NCBI GenBank assembly: GCA_033762375.1
Contig: JANRLQ010000007.1
Coordinates: forward strand, 39,663 to 103,662
DNA from: RDXT01 sp033762375
Lineage (GTDB): Bacteria > Bacteroidota > Bacteroidia > J057
Direction: 5' to 3'
DNA: 64,000 nt
A program made the position numbers and the translations under genes. Positions within the stretch are counted from its first letter, which is position 1. Every line of letters begins with the position of its first letter. This document shows, piece by piece, positions 7,933 through 15,846 of the stretch. The notes under the pieces were generated by a model that saw only the letters and a list, made by a program, of their open reading frames with translations, was not told the DNA's origin and ran no database searches.

Positions 7933-8952
7933 ATGACCTTTGACCAAATCCTGCAGCAGATCCGCAAGCGCCAATTTGCACCCGTGTATTACCTATACGG
8001 AGAGGAAACATATTTTATTGACAAAATCGCCCATCTCCTGGACGAACCCGGCGCTGTCCTCGGGGAGGGCGAGGCAGACTTCAACCGCACCCTGCTCTAT
8101 GGACCTGACGTACAGGGAGGACAAGTCATCAATGCCTGCCGGGGATTTCCTGTCATGGCACAGCATCGCCTTGTGATCGTGCGGGAGGCACACCGCCTGC
8201 CCAAAGCTGAAATTGAAAAAATCAGCACGTATCTCAAACAACCCGTCCCCTCGACCGTACTGGTGCTCGCCTGGAAAGACCGCAAAAGTGGACTCCCTAA
8301 AGCCGCCTCGGATGCTGCCGCCAAACATGGGGTCGTATTTCATGCAAAAAAAATGTACGACTCCGATGTACAGCGCTGGACTGATGAACAACTTGCCGCT
8401 TCTGGATTTGAGGCAGATCCTGGCCTGGGGGCAATCCTGACTGCCAACCTGGGAGCCAATCTGAATCTGATCGAAAATGAGCTGGAAAAAATGTATATTC
8501 TCCTTCGCGCAACACATCAGACCCGGATTTCGAAGGAGTTTGTATTTCAGATGATCAATGTGGATAAGGAATTTAATGTTTTTGAGCTGGTGCACAGCCT
8601 CAGCGAAAAAGACCTGTACCGCGCCCACCTGATCGCCGACCGCCTCACCCAAAATACCCGGCTCAACCCTCCTGTGCTCATTGTCAACGGACTATTTCAA
8701 CTTTTTCATCATGTCGCACTGGTACACCAGCACAAGCTCAGGGATCCCAACTCTGTCAAAAATCAATTTGGTGTAAACTACTATCAAGCCAAAGACTATA
8801 CAACGGCTGCTCAGAAATACAGCCTGGCGCATACCTACCGGAATATCGGGTACATACAGGAAGCGGACCTTCTGCTCAAAGGCATGGGCGGCACACTCAT
8901 GGATGAACAGCATATTATCAAAACACTCATCTGGCGCCTAATGGCTGCCTGA
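7933..8952 (+). CDS. holA: DNA polymerase III subunit delta
   Basis: This 339-residue protein has the length and layout of HolA, the clamp-loader subunit that opens the beta sliding clamp. The N-terminus (PVYYLYGEETYFIDKI) is the family's standard opening, followed by FPVMAQHRLVIVREA in domain I, VLVLAWKDRKSGLPKA, the middle LGANLNLIENELEKM helix, and the C-terminal collar domain (about 220-339). The ATG at 7933 follows a -7 promoter element by only 4 bases. The stop is 7 bp from the end of the convergent LuxR-type regulator gene, so no independent terminator fits between them. Confidence 0.93.
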   Translation: MTFDQILQQIRKRQFAPVYYLYGEETYFIDKIAHLLDEPGAVLGEGEADFNRTLLYGPDVQGGQVINACRGFPVMAQHRLVIVREAHRLPKAEIEKISTYLKQPVPSTVLVLAWKDRKSGLPKAASDAAAKHGVVFHAKKMYDSDVQRWTDEQLAASGFEADPGLGAILTANLGANLNLIENELEKMYILLRATHQTRISKEFVFQMINVDKEFNVFELVHSLSEKDLYRAHLIADRLTQNTRLNPPVLIVNGLFQLFHHVALVHQHKLRDPNSVKNQFGVNYYQAKDYTTAAQKYSLAHTYRNIGYIQEADLLLKGMGGTLMDEQHIIKTLIWRLMAA

Positions 8953-8959
8953 GTTTTCC

Positions 8960-9652
8960 TCATAACTCGATCAATCCCATCCGGATAGCTTCGCGCACGA
9001 GGCTGGCGGTATTGGTGACCTTTAGTTTCTGCATCAGGTTGCGGCGGTGTACCTCTACGGTAGCAGACTCAATATACAGACGTTGCCCTATCTCCTTGGA
9101 CGTAAACCCATCCACGATCAACCGGAGAATCCGGGTTTCCTGCGGAGTAAGCTGCGGCATTGACGGGGCATTACGCTGATTTCTTACATGCTCGACGTAA
9201 TACTGCATGACATCCGTGCCATAATAGGTAGCCTGGCCATATACTGCCTCAATGCCCATGACCACCTCCCGCGCCCCGCTGGTATTACCTTTGAGGATGT
9301 ATCCGGCAGCCCCGATGTCCAGGAGCTGTGCGATGGTAGCGCCGTTTTCATCTGCGGTGAGCATCAGCACCGGAATATGCGGAAAACGCTTGACGAGCTC
9401 CGTCGTAGCTTCTATGCCCCCCATACCTCTGGGCATGCTGATGTCCATGATGACTACATCTATCCTGATCTCCTGTGCTGCGACAATATTGATAGCCTCT
9501 GCGCCATCACTGGCCGTTGCTACTACCTGAATGATGCGCTCCCGCTCTGGCTTTGATCCTTCTTCATTCAAAAAAAGCTTGAGGGTATCCAGAAAAATCG
9601 GCTGATCATCCACCAGCAGGACATGAATGGGTGGAAGTGAGGTGTTTGTCAT
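8960..9652 (-). CDS. NarL/LuxR-family response regulator
   Basis: A 230-residue two-domain regulator. The receiver (about 9-130) has Asp-Asp in LLVDDQPIF, the phosphoacceptor in VVIMDISMP, the switch Thr in MLTADE and Lys in ILKGN. A LuxR-type helix-turn-helix (about 165-228) begins LTPQETRILRLIVDGF and contains the recognition part SATVEVHRRNLMQKLKV. The ATG at 9652 puts MTNTSLPPIHVLLVDD at the start; a longer in-frame start at 9709 is less likely. Cognate kinases of this class are HisKA_3 enzymes such as the one at 11177-13168. Between them lies a kinase-like gene without catalytic motifs. All three are on the minus strand. Confidence 0.9.
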   Translation of the reverse strand: MTNTSLPPIHVLLVDDQPIFLDTLKLFLNEEGSKPERERIIQVVATASDGAEAINIVAAQEIRIDVVIMDISMPRGMGGIEATTELVKRFPHIPVLMLTADENGATIAQLLDIGAAGYILKGNTSGAREVVMGIEAVYGQATYYGTDVMQYYVEHVRNQRNAPSMPQLTPQETRILRLIVDGFTSKEIGQRLYIESATVEVHRRNLMQKLKVTNTASLVREAIRMGLIEL

Positions 9653-9835
9653 ACTTGATACGTGTTCAATTTGTTGGATAAGTCGTGACAAGGTCAATAG
9701 TCCTGACATCAGACATCAACTATGTATTAGATGCCATAAAGTTGCAAAATTTTAATTTATTTTAAGTACTGAGCGCGTATTATTTTTATAAACCCAGCAT
9801 AAAATTATTTAACAGAAAGTCCGTATTGTTTATAC

Positions 9836-10714
9836 TCAAAATGATATTTCCATCAAATCAGATGCGCAGGGAAGGGTAAATCTGCACGACCAAACTGTTT
9901 TGTCCGGAGGTGCCACGTCCCAGTCTCCTCCGTACTGAAGGAGGTAACGGGCAGCCTCCTGGCTGGCCGGGTGTCTGGCGGCTTGTCGGGGATCGGCGCA
10001 GTGTACCTCGATCCAGCCCGCAAGGTGTGATCCGGCATGCTGCACCTGAAGGGTAATACCCGTACAGTACCGGGGTGCCTGACGCACCAGGGTTTCCAGC
10101 ATCCGAAATAAGGCAGTAACCAACTCGGGTCTTACTGCCGAGTGGTGCATACATCCCGTGACAGAGACCGAAACAGGTGGTGCCACCTGAGCCGCAGCCC
10201 AGTCCTGCAGCCACTCAGCCCATTGCTCCCCGGAGGGTCCCGCAGAGGTGTCCAGTATATGCTCCGTATGGTTGATCAGGGCAGCAACCTGTGACTGTAA
10301 TACATGCAAACATTCCGCTCTTTCAGAAGCGGAATCTTGCAGTAAAAATGGATGTAAGGTGTGCTGTAGGGCGTACAGTTGTGGCAATATTTCTGATCTG
10401 ATACGGCCGGATGCCTGCGCAAGGGCCTGATCATGTCCCTCTACAAAGGCCCGCGCAGATGACCGGATATGCTGGCGGGTCAGGTCAGTCAGCACGGCTG
10501 CATGAGCTGTCGCTGAATCCACAGACGGAGCTGACTCGCCTGAAAATATAAAAAAGTGTGGTGTTTTATGCTGCTTACGTACACGCTGGTGCATCACAAC
10601 ACCAACTGTCACCCCTGTCAATATAGTACCCACCCATGCCCAGGACATGGTATGTGTCACATCTACAGACAACATCAGCCGATTGAATATTACCAGAGAT
10701 GTCAACAGATACAT
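9836..10714 (-). CDS. Membrane-anchored, degenerate histidine-kinase-like protein
   Basis: A 292-residue protein with one or two N-terminal membrane helices (about 1-42), a helical stretch (about 75-160) and an alpha/beta C-terminal part (about 175-285). The layout and position next to a LuxR-type regulator suggest a HisKA_3 sensor kinase, but the motifs are missing. Where RELHD is expected it reads RIRSEILPQL without His-Asp; the N-box position reads LFRMLETLVRQAP; the DNGxG loop position reads HCADPRQA. It should therefore not phosphorylate, and may be a modulator that dimerises with or titrates the intact kinase or regulator. It has its own promoter (10788-10818). I rate the gene as real and the kinase ancestry as likely but unproven. 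Confidence 0.72.
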   Translation of the reverse strand: MYLLTSLVIFNRLMLSVDVTHTMSWAWVGTILTGVTVGVVMHQRVRKQHKTPHFFIFSGESAPSVDSATAHAAVLTDLTRQHIRSSARAFVEGHDQALAQASGRIRSEILPQLYALQHTLHPFLLQDSASERAECLHVLQSQVAALINHTEHILDTSAGPSGEQWAEWLQDWAAAQVAPPVSVSVTGCMHHSAVRPELVTALFRMLETLVRQAPRYCTGITLQVQHAGSHLAGWIEVHCADPRQAARHPASQEAARYLLQYGGDWDVAPPDKTVWSCRFTLPCASDLMEISF

Positions 10715-10787
10715 GGTGTATAAGAATGAATGAGCTTGTGTTTATTCATGAAAAATTGTGTGCGTCTTGAACCCGTCTGATATAATA

Positions 10788-10818
10788 CAAAGATACAGGC
10801 CCTACCCCGCCGATACAA
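10788..10818 (-). promoter_or_regulatory. Bacteroidota-type promoter of the degenerate kinase gene
   Basis: On the minus strand TTG (10818-10816) is followed after 20 bases by TATCTTTG (10795-10788), which fits TTG-N17..23-TAnnTTTG. Transcription would start near 10780, giving a leader of about 65 bases before the ATG at 10714. Confidence 0.65.
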
Positions 10819-10890
10819 TACCGGGTAATGATGAAACTTATCTACCGGAAAACCGGTAGACGTATTTTTTGCCATTTTAGTACCTCCCGT

Positions 10891-11129
10891 CTCCAGAAAC
10901 TAAGACAGGATGAACAGGATTAACAGGATCAGGCACTCCCCAAATCCCGTAAATCATGTTAATCCCGTCTCCAAAGTATAAGACAGGATTGACAGGATCA
11001 GAACAAACCAATCTCCTGTACATCCCCTAAATCCCGCCTCCAGAAACTAAGACAGGATGAACAGGATTAACAGGATCAGGCACTCCCCAAATCCCGTAAA
11101 TCATGTTAATCCTGTCTCCAAAGTATAAG
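10891..11129. repeat. Two 92-bp direct repeats flanking a degenerate third unit (CAGGATTAACAGGAT type)
   Basis: The unit at 10891-10982 recurs at 11038-11129 with one difference (C/T), a period of 147 bp. Between them (10983-11037) lies a degenerate partial copy. Within each unit the left arm (AGACAGGATGAACAGGATTAACAGGAT) and the right arm (AAATCATGTTAATCCCGTCT) form an imperfect inverted repeat. Short CAGGATTAACAGGAT / ATCCTGTTAATCCTGTC elements are widespread in intergenic DNA of Bacteroidota and other bacteria. The block sits between the intact kinase gene (stop 11177) and the promoter of the degenerate one. Confidence 0.9.
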
Positions 11130-11176
11130 TCTGGCCGGGCCTTTTTCAGCGTGTATACCCGGTAGGCTGTTTATCC

Positions 11177-13168
11177 TTACAGGGAAGACGTAGGATTTTC
11201 AATCCCCCGGAAGGGGACCTCGACCGTTACGGTAGTTCCCTGTCCTTCTTTTGAGTCTATTGTTAAGGCGCCGCCCATCTCGCTGACGCGGGCCTCAATG
11301 ATTTTCATGCCTCCCTTGCTCTGGACACGGGCATCCTGGGGATCAAACCCCCGCCCGTTATCCTCTACCACCAGCCGGAGCACATCGCGGTCCCGCACCA
11401 GCTGTAACGTGACCGCACTCGCGTAGGCGTGATAGATGATATTCTGGGTCAGCGACTGGATGATGCGCAGGATATGCAGCCGGGTAGCGGCTTCAGGTTG
11501 TCCCGCCTCCAGTCCCGTGACGGTACAAGTCACCGTCTTAAATCCTGCACTTTCCCGAAGCATCTGGCACCAGTTTTCGATATCATGTTTGAGATCCGCC
11601 ACCTGCGTATGCAGGAGCCGGTGAGACAGATTACGGGCTTCTTCCTGGGCGGAGTTCAGTGCCCGGAGTAGCAGGACATACCGGCTTTGTTGGGTCTGGT
11701 CCTGGGTAGCCGCAAGGCTGTTATAGATAGCTTCTGCCGCCATCTTAGCGGCGGCGATATTGGCCTTGACACTGTCATGAAGTTCACGCCCAATCGCCGT
11801 GCGGGTATCCTCCTCCGCCTGTATCTGCTTGTCGCGGACCTCATCTAATCCCTGCTGGATCGTATCTATCAGCACCCGCGTACTCCGCTGCTGCTTGATA
11901 CGCCCCTGCTGATAAATCAATAGTGCCAGCAAGATCGCGACCAGGGCGAGTATTGCAGTCCCTGCCAGTATTTGACTAGTGCGTGCACGCTCCTCTGCCA
12001 ACTTGCCCCGATCAAGGTTAATGTCATATATAAACTTCTTATAGGTCTGATCGCGGTTATTAGACTGCTGGACTACCAGTTCATAATAGTCGCCCTTATG
12101 CTGCTGCACCAAAGCAAAATACCTGGTTGTATCAGACGGTCGTGCATTTTTATACATATCTTCATAAAATTTTTTTGCCAAGTTATGTATCCGCATTTTA
12201 ATACCTGGATATCTATTTACAATACTATCAGCAAGCAGTAACGTAATGTATCTTTCTGCTTCATCATTTTCATTATTGATCTTTTTTAACTCAAAAAGCA
12301 TGGAAATACCATTAAGCATGATATCAAATCTTTCTGCCTCATGAGCCTGTCTGATGATAGACTCCATTTCGGCTTCCGGAGAGTCCCCGAATACATACAA
12401 ATTAAGAAATTGTTGTTGCTGCTGCTCGTCCGGTTCTAATCCGACCAGCGCTACCATCTCATTTATAATAGTATCCTGTAATGCTGCATAATAATCTGTC
12501 AGATACAACTGGTTACCCAATACCACAAATACTATTTCATTGTCCCCTGAGAGACGGGCCCGTTCAAGCGCCTTGTCCAGATTCTGTTTGATTTCATCAG
12601 CATCTTTCCCCCTGGACTCCTCCCCCGTATTAATCTGATACATTAGAGAAGTCGCCAGATAATACAGGGCTTCCAGCTTGTTGCGGCTGGTGGAGTTAAT
12701 ATTTTCTATTTTGCTGATATAATCCAGGGCTTTTTTTAGCCAATCCTGCATATCTTCCTGCAATGCAGGCTCTGCAATATCCCCTGAATGAAAACTGTGG
12801 GTGATCACCCGATTTATGTATTGTTTGGCTATCTGCTCAGGTATTTTATAGCGGTCAGCCAATACAGCAGCCTCATCTGCTGCAACCAGGCTACTTGTTG
12901 GGTCCATTGTATATTTAGAAGCCGTCGCGATAAGCTCCCAGGTGCGAATCTCTGCCGATGGCGTATTCCCCTTTGTCGTCTCATTCAGCAATATCTTCAA
13001 CTGATCCAATGCCCGAGCCGGAGCTGTATCTACCATCATCTCCAGCGAGTCTAGACGGGCTTCCATCTGACGAGCCTGCTCAGCGGCAGCACGATCCGGA
13101 AGACATCCGGCGGACCAGCTCAGCAGCAATCCCAGCAATATACAAGGTGCAGTACGGATCAGGGCCAT
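11177..13168 (-). CDS. Lipoprotein-type sensor histidine kinase (TPR-like sensor, HisKA_3/HATPase)
   Basis: A 663-residue sensor kinase. It begins with a signal peptide ending in a lipobox-like LSWSAGC (about residue 22), followed by a long helical, TPR-like sensor (about 30-390), one membrane helix (about 395-415, ILAGTAILALVAILLALLIY), a HisKA_3 dimerisation helix with phospho-His in GRELHDSVKANI (about 455-520) and a HATPase domain (about 545-655; N-box LTQNIIYHA, G1 DNGRGFDP, G2 SKGGMKIIEARV). Such TPR-type kinases with NarL/LuxR regulators are common in Bacteroidota. Its likely partner is the regulator at 8960-9652. The sensor half (about 12000-13000) looks more AT-rich than the kinase half. 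Confidence 0.88.
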   Translation of the reverse strand: MALIRTAPCILLGLLLSWSAGCLPDRAAAEQARQMEARLDSLEMMVDTAPARALDQLKILLNETTKGNTPSAEIRTWELIATASKYTMDPTSSLVAADEAAVLADRYKIPEQIAKQYINRVITHSFHSGDIAEPALQEDMQDWLKKALDYISKIENINSTSRNKLEALYYLATSLMYQINTGEESRGKDADEIKQNLDKALERARLSGDNEIVFVVLGNQLYLTDYYAALQDTIINEMVALVGLEPDEQQQQQFLNLYVFGDSPEAEMESIIRQAHEAERFDIMLNGISMLFELKKINNENDEAERYITLLLADSIVNRYPGIKMRIHNLAKKFYEDMYKNARPSDTTRYFALVQQHKGDYYELVVQQSNNRDQTYKKFIYDINLDRGKLAEERARTSQILAGTAILALVAILLALLIYQQGRIKQQRSTRVLIDTIQQGLDEVRDKQIQAEEDTRTAIGRELHDSVKANIAAAKMAAEAIYNSLAATQDQTQQSRYVLLLRALNSAQEEARNLSHRLLHTQVADLKHDIENWCQMLRESAGFKTVTCTVTGLEAGQPEAATRLHILRIIQSLTQNIIYHAYASAVTLQLVRDRDVLRLVVEDNGRGFDPQDARVQSKGGMKIIEARVSEMGGALTIDSKEGQGTTVTVEVPFRGIENPTSSL

Positions 13169-13237
13169 AGTTGGATATAGTATTGGATATAACTGGCGTA
13201 ATATACAAAAAACAGTCAGATATATACCTGACTGGTC

Positions 13238-13273
13238 AAAAAAGCCAAAGGCAACTCATACGAGTTGCCTTTG
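13238..13273 (-). terminator. Terminator downstream of the small gene at 13291-13587
   Basis: A perfect 12-bp stem CAAAGGCAACTC/GAGTTGCCTTTG (13246-13257 and 13262-13273) with a 4-base loop. On the minus strand it is followed by GC and then a run of six T residues, so it acts for minus-strand transcripts. Confidence 0.85.
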
Positions 13274-13290
13274 TGTATCGTATGATGATA

Positions 13291-13587
13291 TCATGTCGGA
13301 CGAACAATCAAGTAAACCTTTCTGCGAGGGACAGGATTGCCCTGCCGTACCAGCTCGACCTGAAGGGTGTCACCTTCTGGTGCTACCAGGGTAGCCTGGT
13401 GGATGCGGCAATCCTCAGAACCATTGCCATCAATTTCGCGCAGTTCGAGGACGGGATAGGGATCCCCTTCCACAATATCGGCACCGATAACAAAATCCTT
13501 ATTGGCAGGCATCAAAATTGCGGCAGTCACAATCAGTTGGTCGCCAATAATCTCAGCATGGACGCATGGTAAGTACTGCATAAGCAA
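13291..13587 (-). CDS. Small protein of unknown function
   Basis: A 98-residue protein (or 96 from the second ATG) that I do not recognise. It has no signal peptide or membrane helix and reads as a beta-rich soluble domain ending RKVYLIVRPT. Support for it being real comes from the perfect hairpin with a T-run 18 bp beyond its stop, oriented for the minus strand, and from a plausible amino-acid composition. An overlapping 133-residue frame on the other strand (13171-13572) runs through that terminator and looks like a shadow. The gene lies upstream of the histidine kinase at 13168 on the same strand, but the terminator separates them. Confidence 0.55.
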   Translation of the reverse strand: MLMQYLPCVHAEIIGDQLIVTAAILMPANKDFVIGADIVEGDPYPVLELREIDGNGSEDCRIHQATLVAPEGDTLQVELVRQGNPVPRRKVYLIVRPT

Positions 13588-14060
13588 TATAGTTAGGATT
13601 GATTAACAGGAAAACAACCAAGATGTGGATAGGGGAATAAGCACCAGCAGCAATAAGATACTTGATGAGGCCGTTCAGCTAGTGATACAGAGAGATTGTA
13701 CAAAGAGTAGCTTACACAGGCGTATCTGTTGGTTTACTGTACGCAAATGGTACAATATGGTTTAGCCTTCGTGAACTATTCAGTAAAAAATATGATTATT
13801 TTTTTCTGAACTGGCACATGTATCAAATAAAGGGAAATAAGCAGACAAAACGACCATATACTGCACGATAGTTAATATTTTTATAATACAAAATGACTAA
13901 TATATTAATATCACAATTCAAATTTACTTTCATATATCCTTCCGTACCGGCCGTATACCACTCTCCTCAGGAGGCAACACCTTGCTTCAAAGTCTGGTCT
14001 TATACCCCCCCCCCGGTGGTTGGGGTACAGATGTAACACGGATGGCAGAGCTGACGTGAA
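13588..14060. other. AT-rich intergenic region with no gene seen
   Basis: About 470 bp of AT-rich sequence with stop codons in all frames. Apart from the C10 tract at 14005-14014 I see no gene, tRNA or strong hairpin. Confidence 0.6.
14005..14014 (+). repeat. Homopolymeric C10 tract
   Basis: Ten consecutive C residues, followed by GGTGGTTGGGG that could pair back onto them. The tract lies about 45 bp before the TerC-gene promoter. Long homopolymers slip during replication, so the length may vary or be a sequencing artefact. Confidence 0.8.
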
Positions 14061-14094
14061 TTGTTCAATATATACATTCAAAAGACTAACTTTG
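14061..14094 (+). promoter_or_regulatory. Promoter of the TerC-family gene
   Basis: TTG at 14061-14063, a 23-base spacer and TAACTTTG at 14087-14094 fit TTG-N17..23-TAnnTTTG. Start near 14100 gives a leader of about 85 bases containing the small hairpin CGGGA-TGAT-TCCCG just after the element. Confidence 0.6.
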
Positions 14095-14184
14095 CGGGAT
14101 GATTCCCGTTAATAGTCTCTACACTCGGATGATTGGCAGGAGATGTTAGGCGTGGGTTTGTTATAGGTTTATCTAATCCGTTTC

Positions 14185-14952
14185 ATGGAGTTTTTGCATC
14201 AAATATTGGGACCAGATCTGCAGGCGGCATTACTGGTGATTCTTAACCTTGTCTTGATTGAGAGCCTGCTCTCCGTGGACAATGCCGCAGTATTGGCTAC
14301 CATGGTCATGGACCTCCCGCCGGAACAGCGAAAAAAAGCCCTCAAATATGGCATTATCGGAGCTTATGTATTCCGGGGGGTATGTCTCCTGTTTGCGGCA
14401 TGGCTGATCCAGATCTGGTGGCTCAAACCCCTCGGCGGGCTTTATCTGCTCTGGCTGGCCCTGAATTATTTTCGGACGGCCTCCACACCTGAAACCAGTG
14501 ACGATACGCTCAACAAGGAGTCGAACTGGCTCTACCGCAAGACCTTCGGACTGCTGGGGCCATTCTGGGCGACGATTGTGCTTGTCGAGATGATGGATTT
14601 GGCTTTTTCGATAGACAATGTGTTTGCCGCCGTTGCTTTTACTGACAATATCTACCTGGTATGGATCGGGGTGTTTATTGGCATACTGGCCATGCGGTTT
14701 GTCGCCCAGGGTTTTGTGCGGCTGATGGAGCGGTTCCCCTTTCTGGAGACGGCTGCTTTTGTTGTCATCGGTATCCTGGGACTCAAACTGACGGTATCTG
14801 TATACAGCCATTTTTATCCGGAGACAGCACTTGGTCATTGGATCGACAGTGAGGAGACGGATCATCTGGTATCACTGCTGACCGTAGCTGTGTTTGGCCT
14901 TCCGATTCTCTCCTCGTGGCTCTTCAACTATCCAGCCCGACACCAGGAGTAA
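14185..14952 (+). CDS. TerC/YkoY-family integral membrane protein
   Basis: A 255-residue protein with about seven membrane helices. The two family signatures, acidic residues inside helices, are clear: ESLLSVDNAAVLA (about 24-36) and MDLAFSIDNVFA (about 137-148). TerC/YkoY/Alx-type proteins export manganese or help metalate secreted enzymes, and some belong to tellurite-resistance systems; no ter genes are nearby, so a general metal-export role is likelier. It is transcribed alone from the promoter at 14061-14094 and ended by the terminator at 14956-14984. I looked for a yybP-ykoY manganese riboswitch in the leader and did not find its conserved core. Confidence 0.85.
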   Translation: MEFLHQILGPDLQAALLVILNLVLIESLLSVDNAAVLATMVMDLPPEQRKKALKYGIIGAYVFRGVCLLFAAWLIQIWWLKPLGGLYLLWLALNYFRTASTPETSDDTLNKESNWLYRKTFGLLGPFWATIVLVEMMDLAFSIDNVFAAVAFTDNIYLVWIGVFIGILAMRFVAQGFVRLMERFPFLETAAFVVIGILGLKLTVSVYSHFYPETALGHWIDSEETDHLVSLLTVAVFGLPILSSWLFNYPARHQE

Positions 14953-14955
14953 TGT

Positions 14956-14984
14956 CAGCTCCCAACCTATAGGGGGCTGTTTTT
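14956..14984 (+). terminator. Rho-independent terminator of the TerC gene
   Basis: Stem CAGCTCCC/GGGGGCTG (14956-14963 and 14972-14979, one T-G wobble), 8-base loop, then five T residues, 4 bp after the stop codon. Confidence 0.85.
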
Positions 14985-15004
14985 ATCTGCCGGAACTTAG
15001 TTAT

Positions 15005-15460
15005 TTACAGGGGCGAAGAGGTCCCGCGACCAGATGCACCGGGTGCGGGTCCGTCCAGTTTTTTGCCTAACTTGTATATATAAAACCCTATCCCCTCCTC
15101 TACCTTGATCACGTCCATGATTTTGTGGATGAGGGCGATGCCCAGGCCCCCCTTGCTGCGGCTTCTGACGATATCTGAGAGTTGGCGGGGCTGGTAGGTA
15201 TCGAGTGAAAAAGGGCTTCCGGTATCTTTGATTTCGGTATAGAGGGTATCTCCTTCTTTGTATATCGCTACTTCTATAGTAGAGTATCCATCACATTGGT
15301 GTTGATGAATCATACAGTTGGCACAGGCTTCATCTACCGCCAGGACGATCTGGTCTGAGTCCGGCGCAGGCACTTGCATCGCCTGTAGCTGGTCATGAAC
15401 AAAAGACCGGATGGTGGCCAGTTGCTCTTTGTTACATCGTACTTTGAGATAGGATTTCAT
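15005..15460 (-). CDS. RsbW-type anti-sigma serine kinase (HATPase_c_2)
   Basis: A 151-residue GHKL ATPase without a dimerisation helix, as in RsbW/SpoIIAB. The N-box is VDEACANCMIHQH, the G1 loop is IKDTGSPF and the G2 loop is RSKGGLGIALIHKIMD. These kinases bind a sigma factor or other target and phosphorylate the STAS antagonist to stay free of it. The ATG at 15460 is preferred; an in-frame GTG at 15472 would add four residues and abut the STAS gene's stop. It is the last gene of a phosphatase-antagonist-kinase operon. No sigma factor is adjacent, so the target is unknown. The C-terminal tail (about 130-151, Gly/Pro/Ser-rich) looks disordered. Confidence 0.88.
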   Translation of the reverse strand: MKSYLKVRCNKEQLATIRSFVHDQLQAMQVPAPDSDQIVLAVDEACANCMIHQHQCDGYSTIEVAIYKEGDTLYTEIKDTGSPFSLDTYQPRQLSDIVRSRSKGGLGIALIHKIMDVIKVEEGIGFYIYKLGKKLDGPAPGASGRGTSSPL

Positions 15461-15472
15461 TGCCCGTGACAC

Positions 15473-15811
15473 TCAGAAATATTCTTGCACCTGCTGGTTA
15501 TTTGCTACGATGGTCAACCGATCCAGCCGATCCAGTCCCAGCAGCAAAAACACCTCCCGGATATTGTCGGCCATACCGCTGAGAACAAACTGTCCACCAT
15601 GCTGGGAGAGTTCTTCCAGATGAGAAGCAAACACCCCTAGCCCGGCACTGGAGATATAATGCACATCTGTGAAGTCCACATGAATCTGCACCTGCTGACT
15701 GGCCACCAGGCGGGATATATGATCGTCCAGGTAGACGGATGAGTTGGCATCCAGGTCACCTACGGGGATCAGGGATATAAACCGCTCGTGTTGTACTTCT
15801 TTAATCTCCAT
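15473..15811 (-). CDS. STAS-domain anti-sigma-factor antagonist (RsbV-type)
   Basis: A 112-residue single STAS domain. The phosphorylation loop reads YISSAGLGVF, with the Ser pair at about 52-53 in the position phosphorylated in RsbV/SpoIIAA. In the unphosphorylated state such proteins pull the anti-sigma kinase off its target. It lies between the membrane phosphatase (upstream, 35-bp gap) and the kinase gene (downstream, 12-bp gap), the standard partner-switch order. Confidence 0.9.
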   Translation of the reverse strand: MEIKEVQHERFISLIPVGDLDANSSVYLDDHISRLVASQQVQIHVDFTDVHYISSAGLGVFASHLEELSQHGGQFVLSGMADNIREVFLLLGLDRLDRLTIVANNQQVQEYF

Positions 15812-15846
15812 GTTTGTAAGTTGATACGTAAGCGGGGGGTGAATGT

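Noticed and set aside
10891..11129. CRISPR array or transposon end
   Set aside because: Only two long units with a degenerate third, no short regular spacers, no cas genes and no transposase nearby.
13171..13572. A 133-codon plus-strand frame opposite the small unknown gene
   Set aside because: It reads through the perfect terminator at 13246-13273 and lacks any supporting signal.
14095..14184. yybP-ykoY manganese riboswitch in the TerC leader
   Set aside because: TerC-family genes often have one, but the conserved core loops are not present in this short leader; only a 5-bp hairpin is seen.
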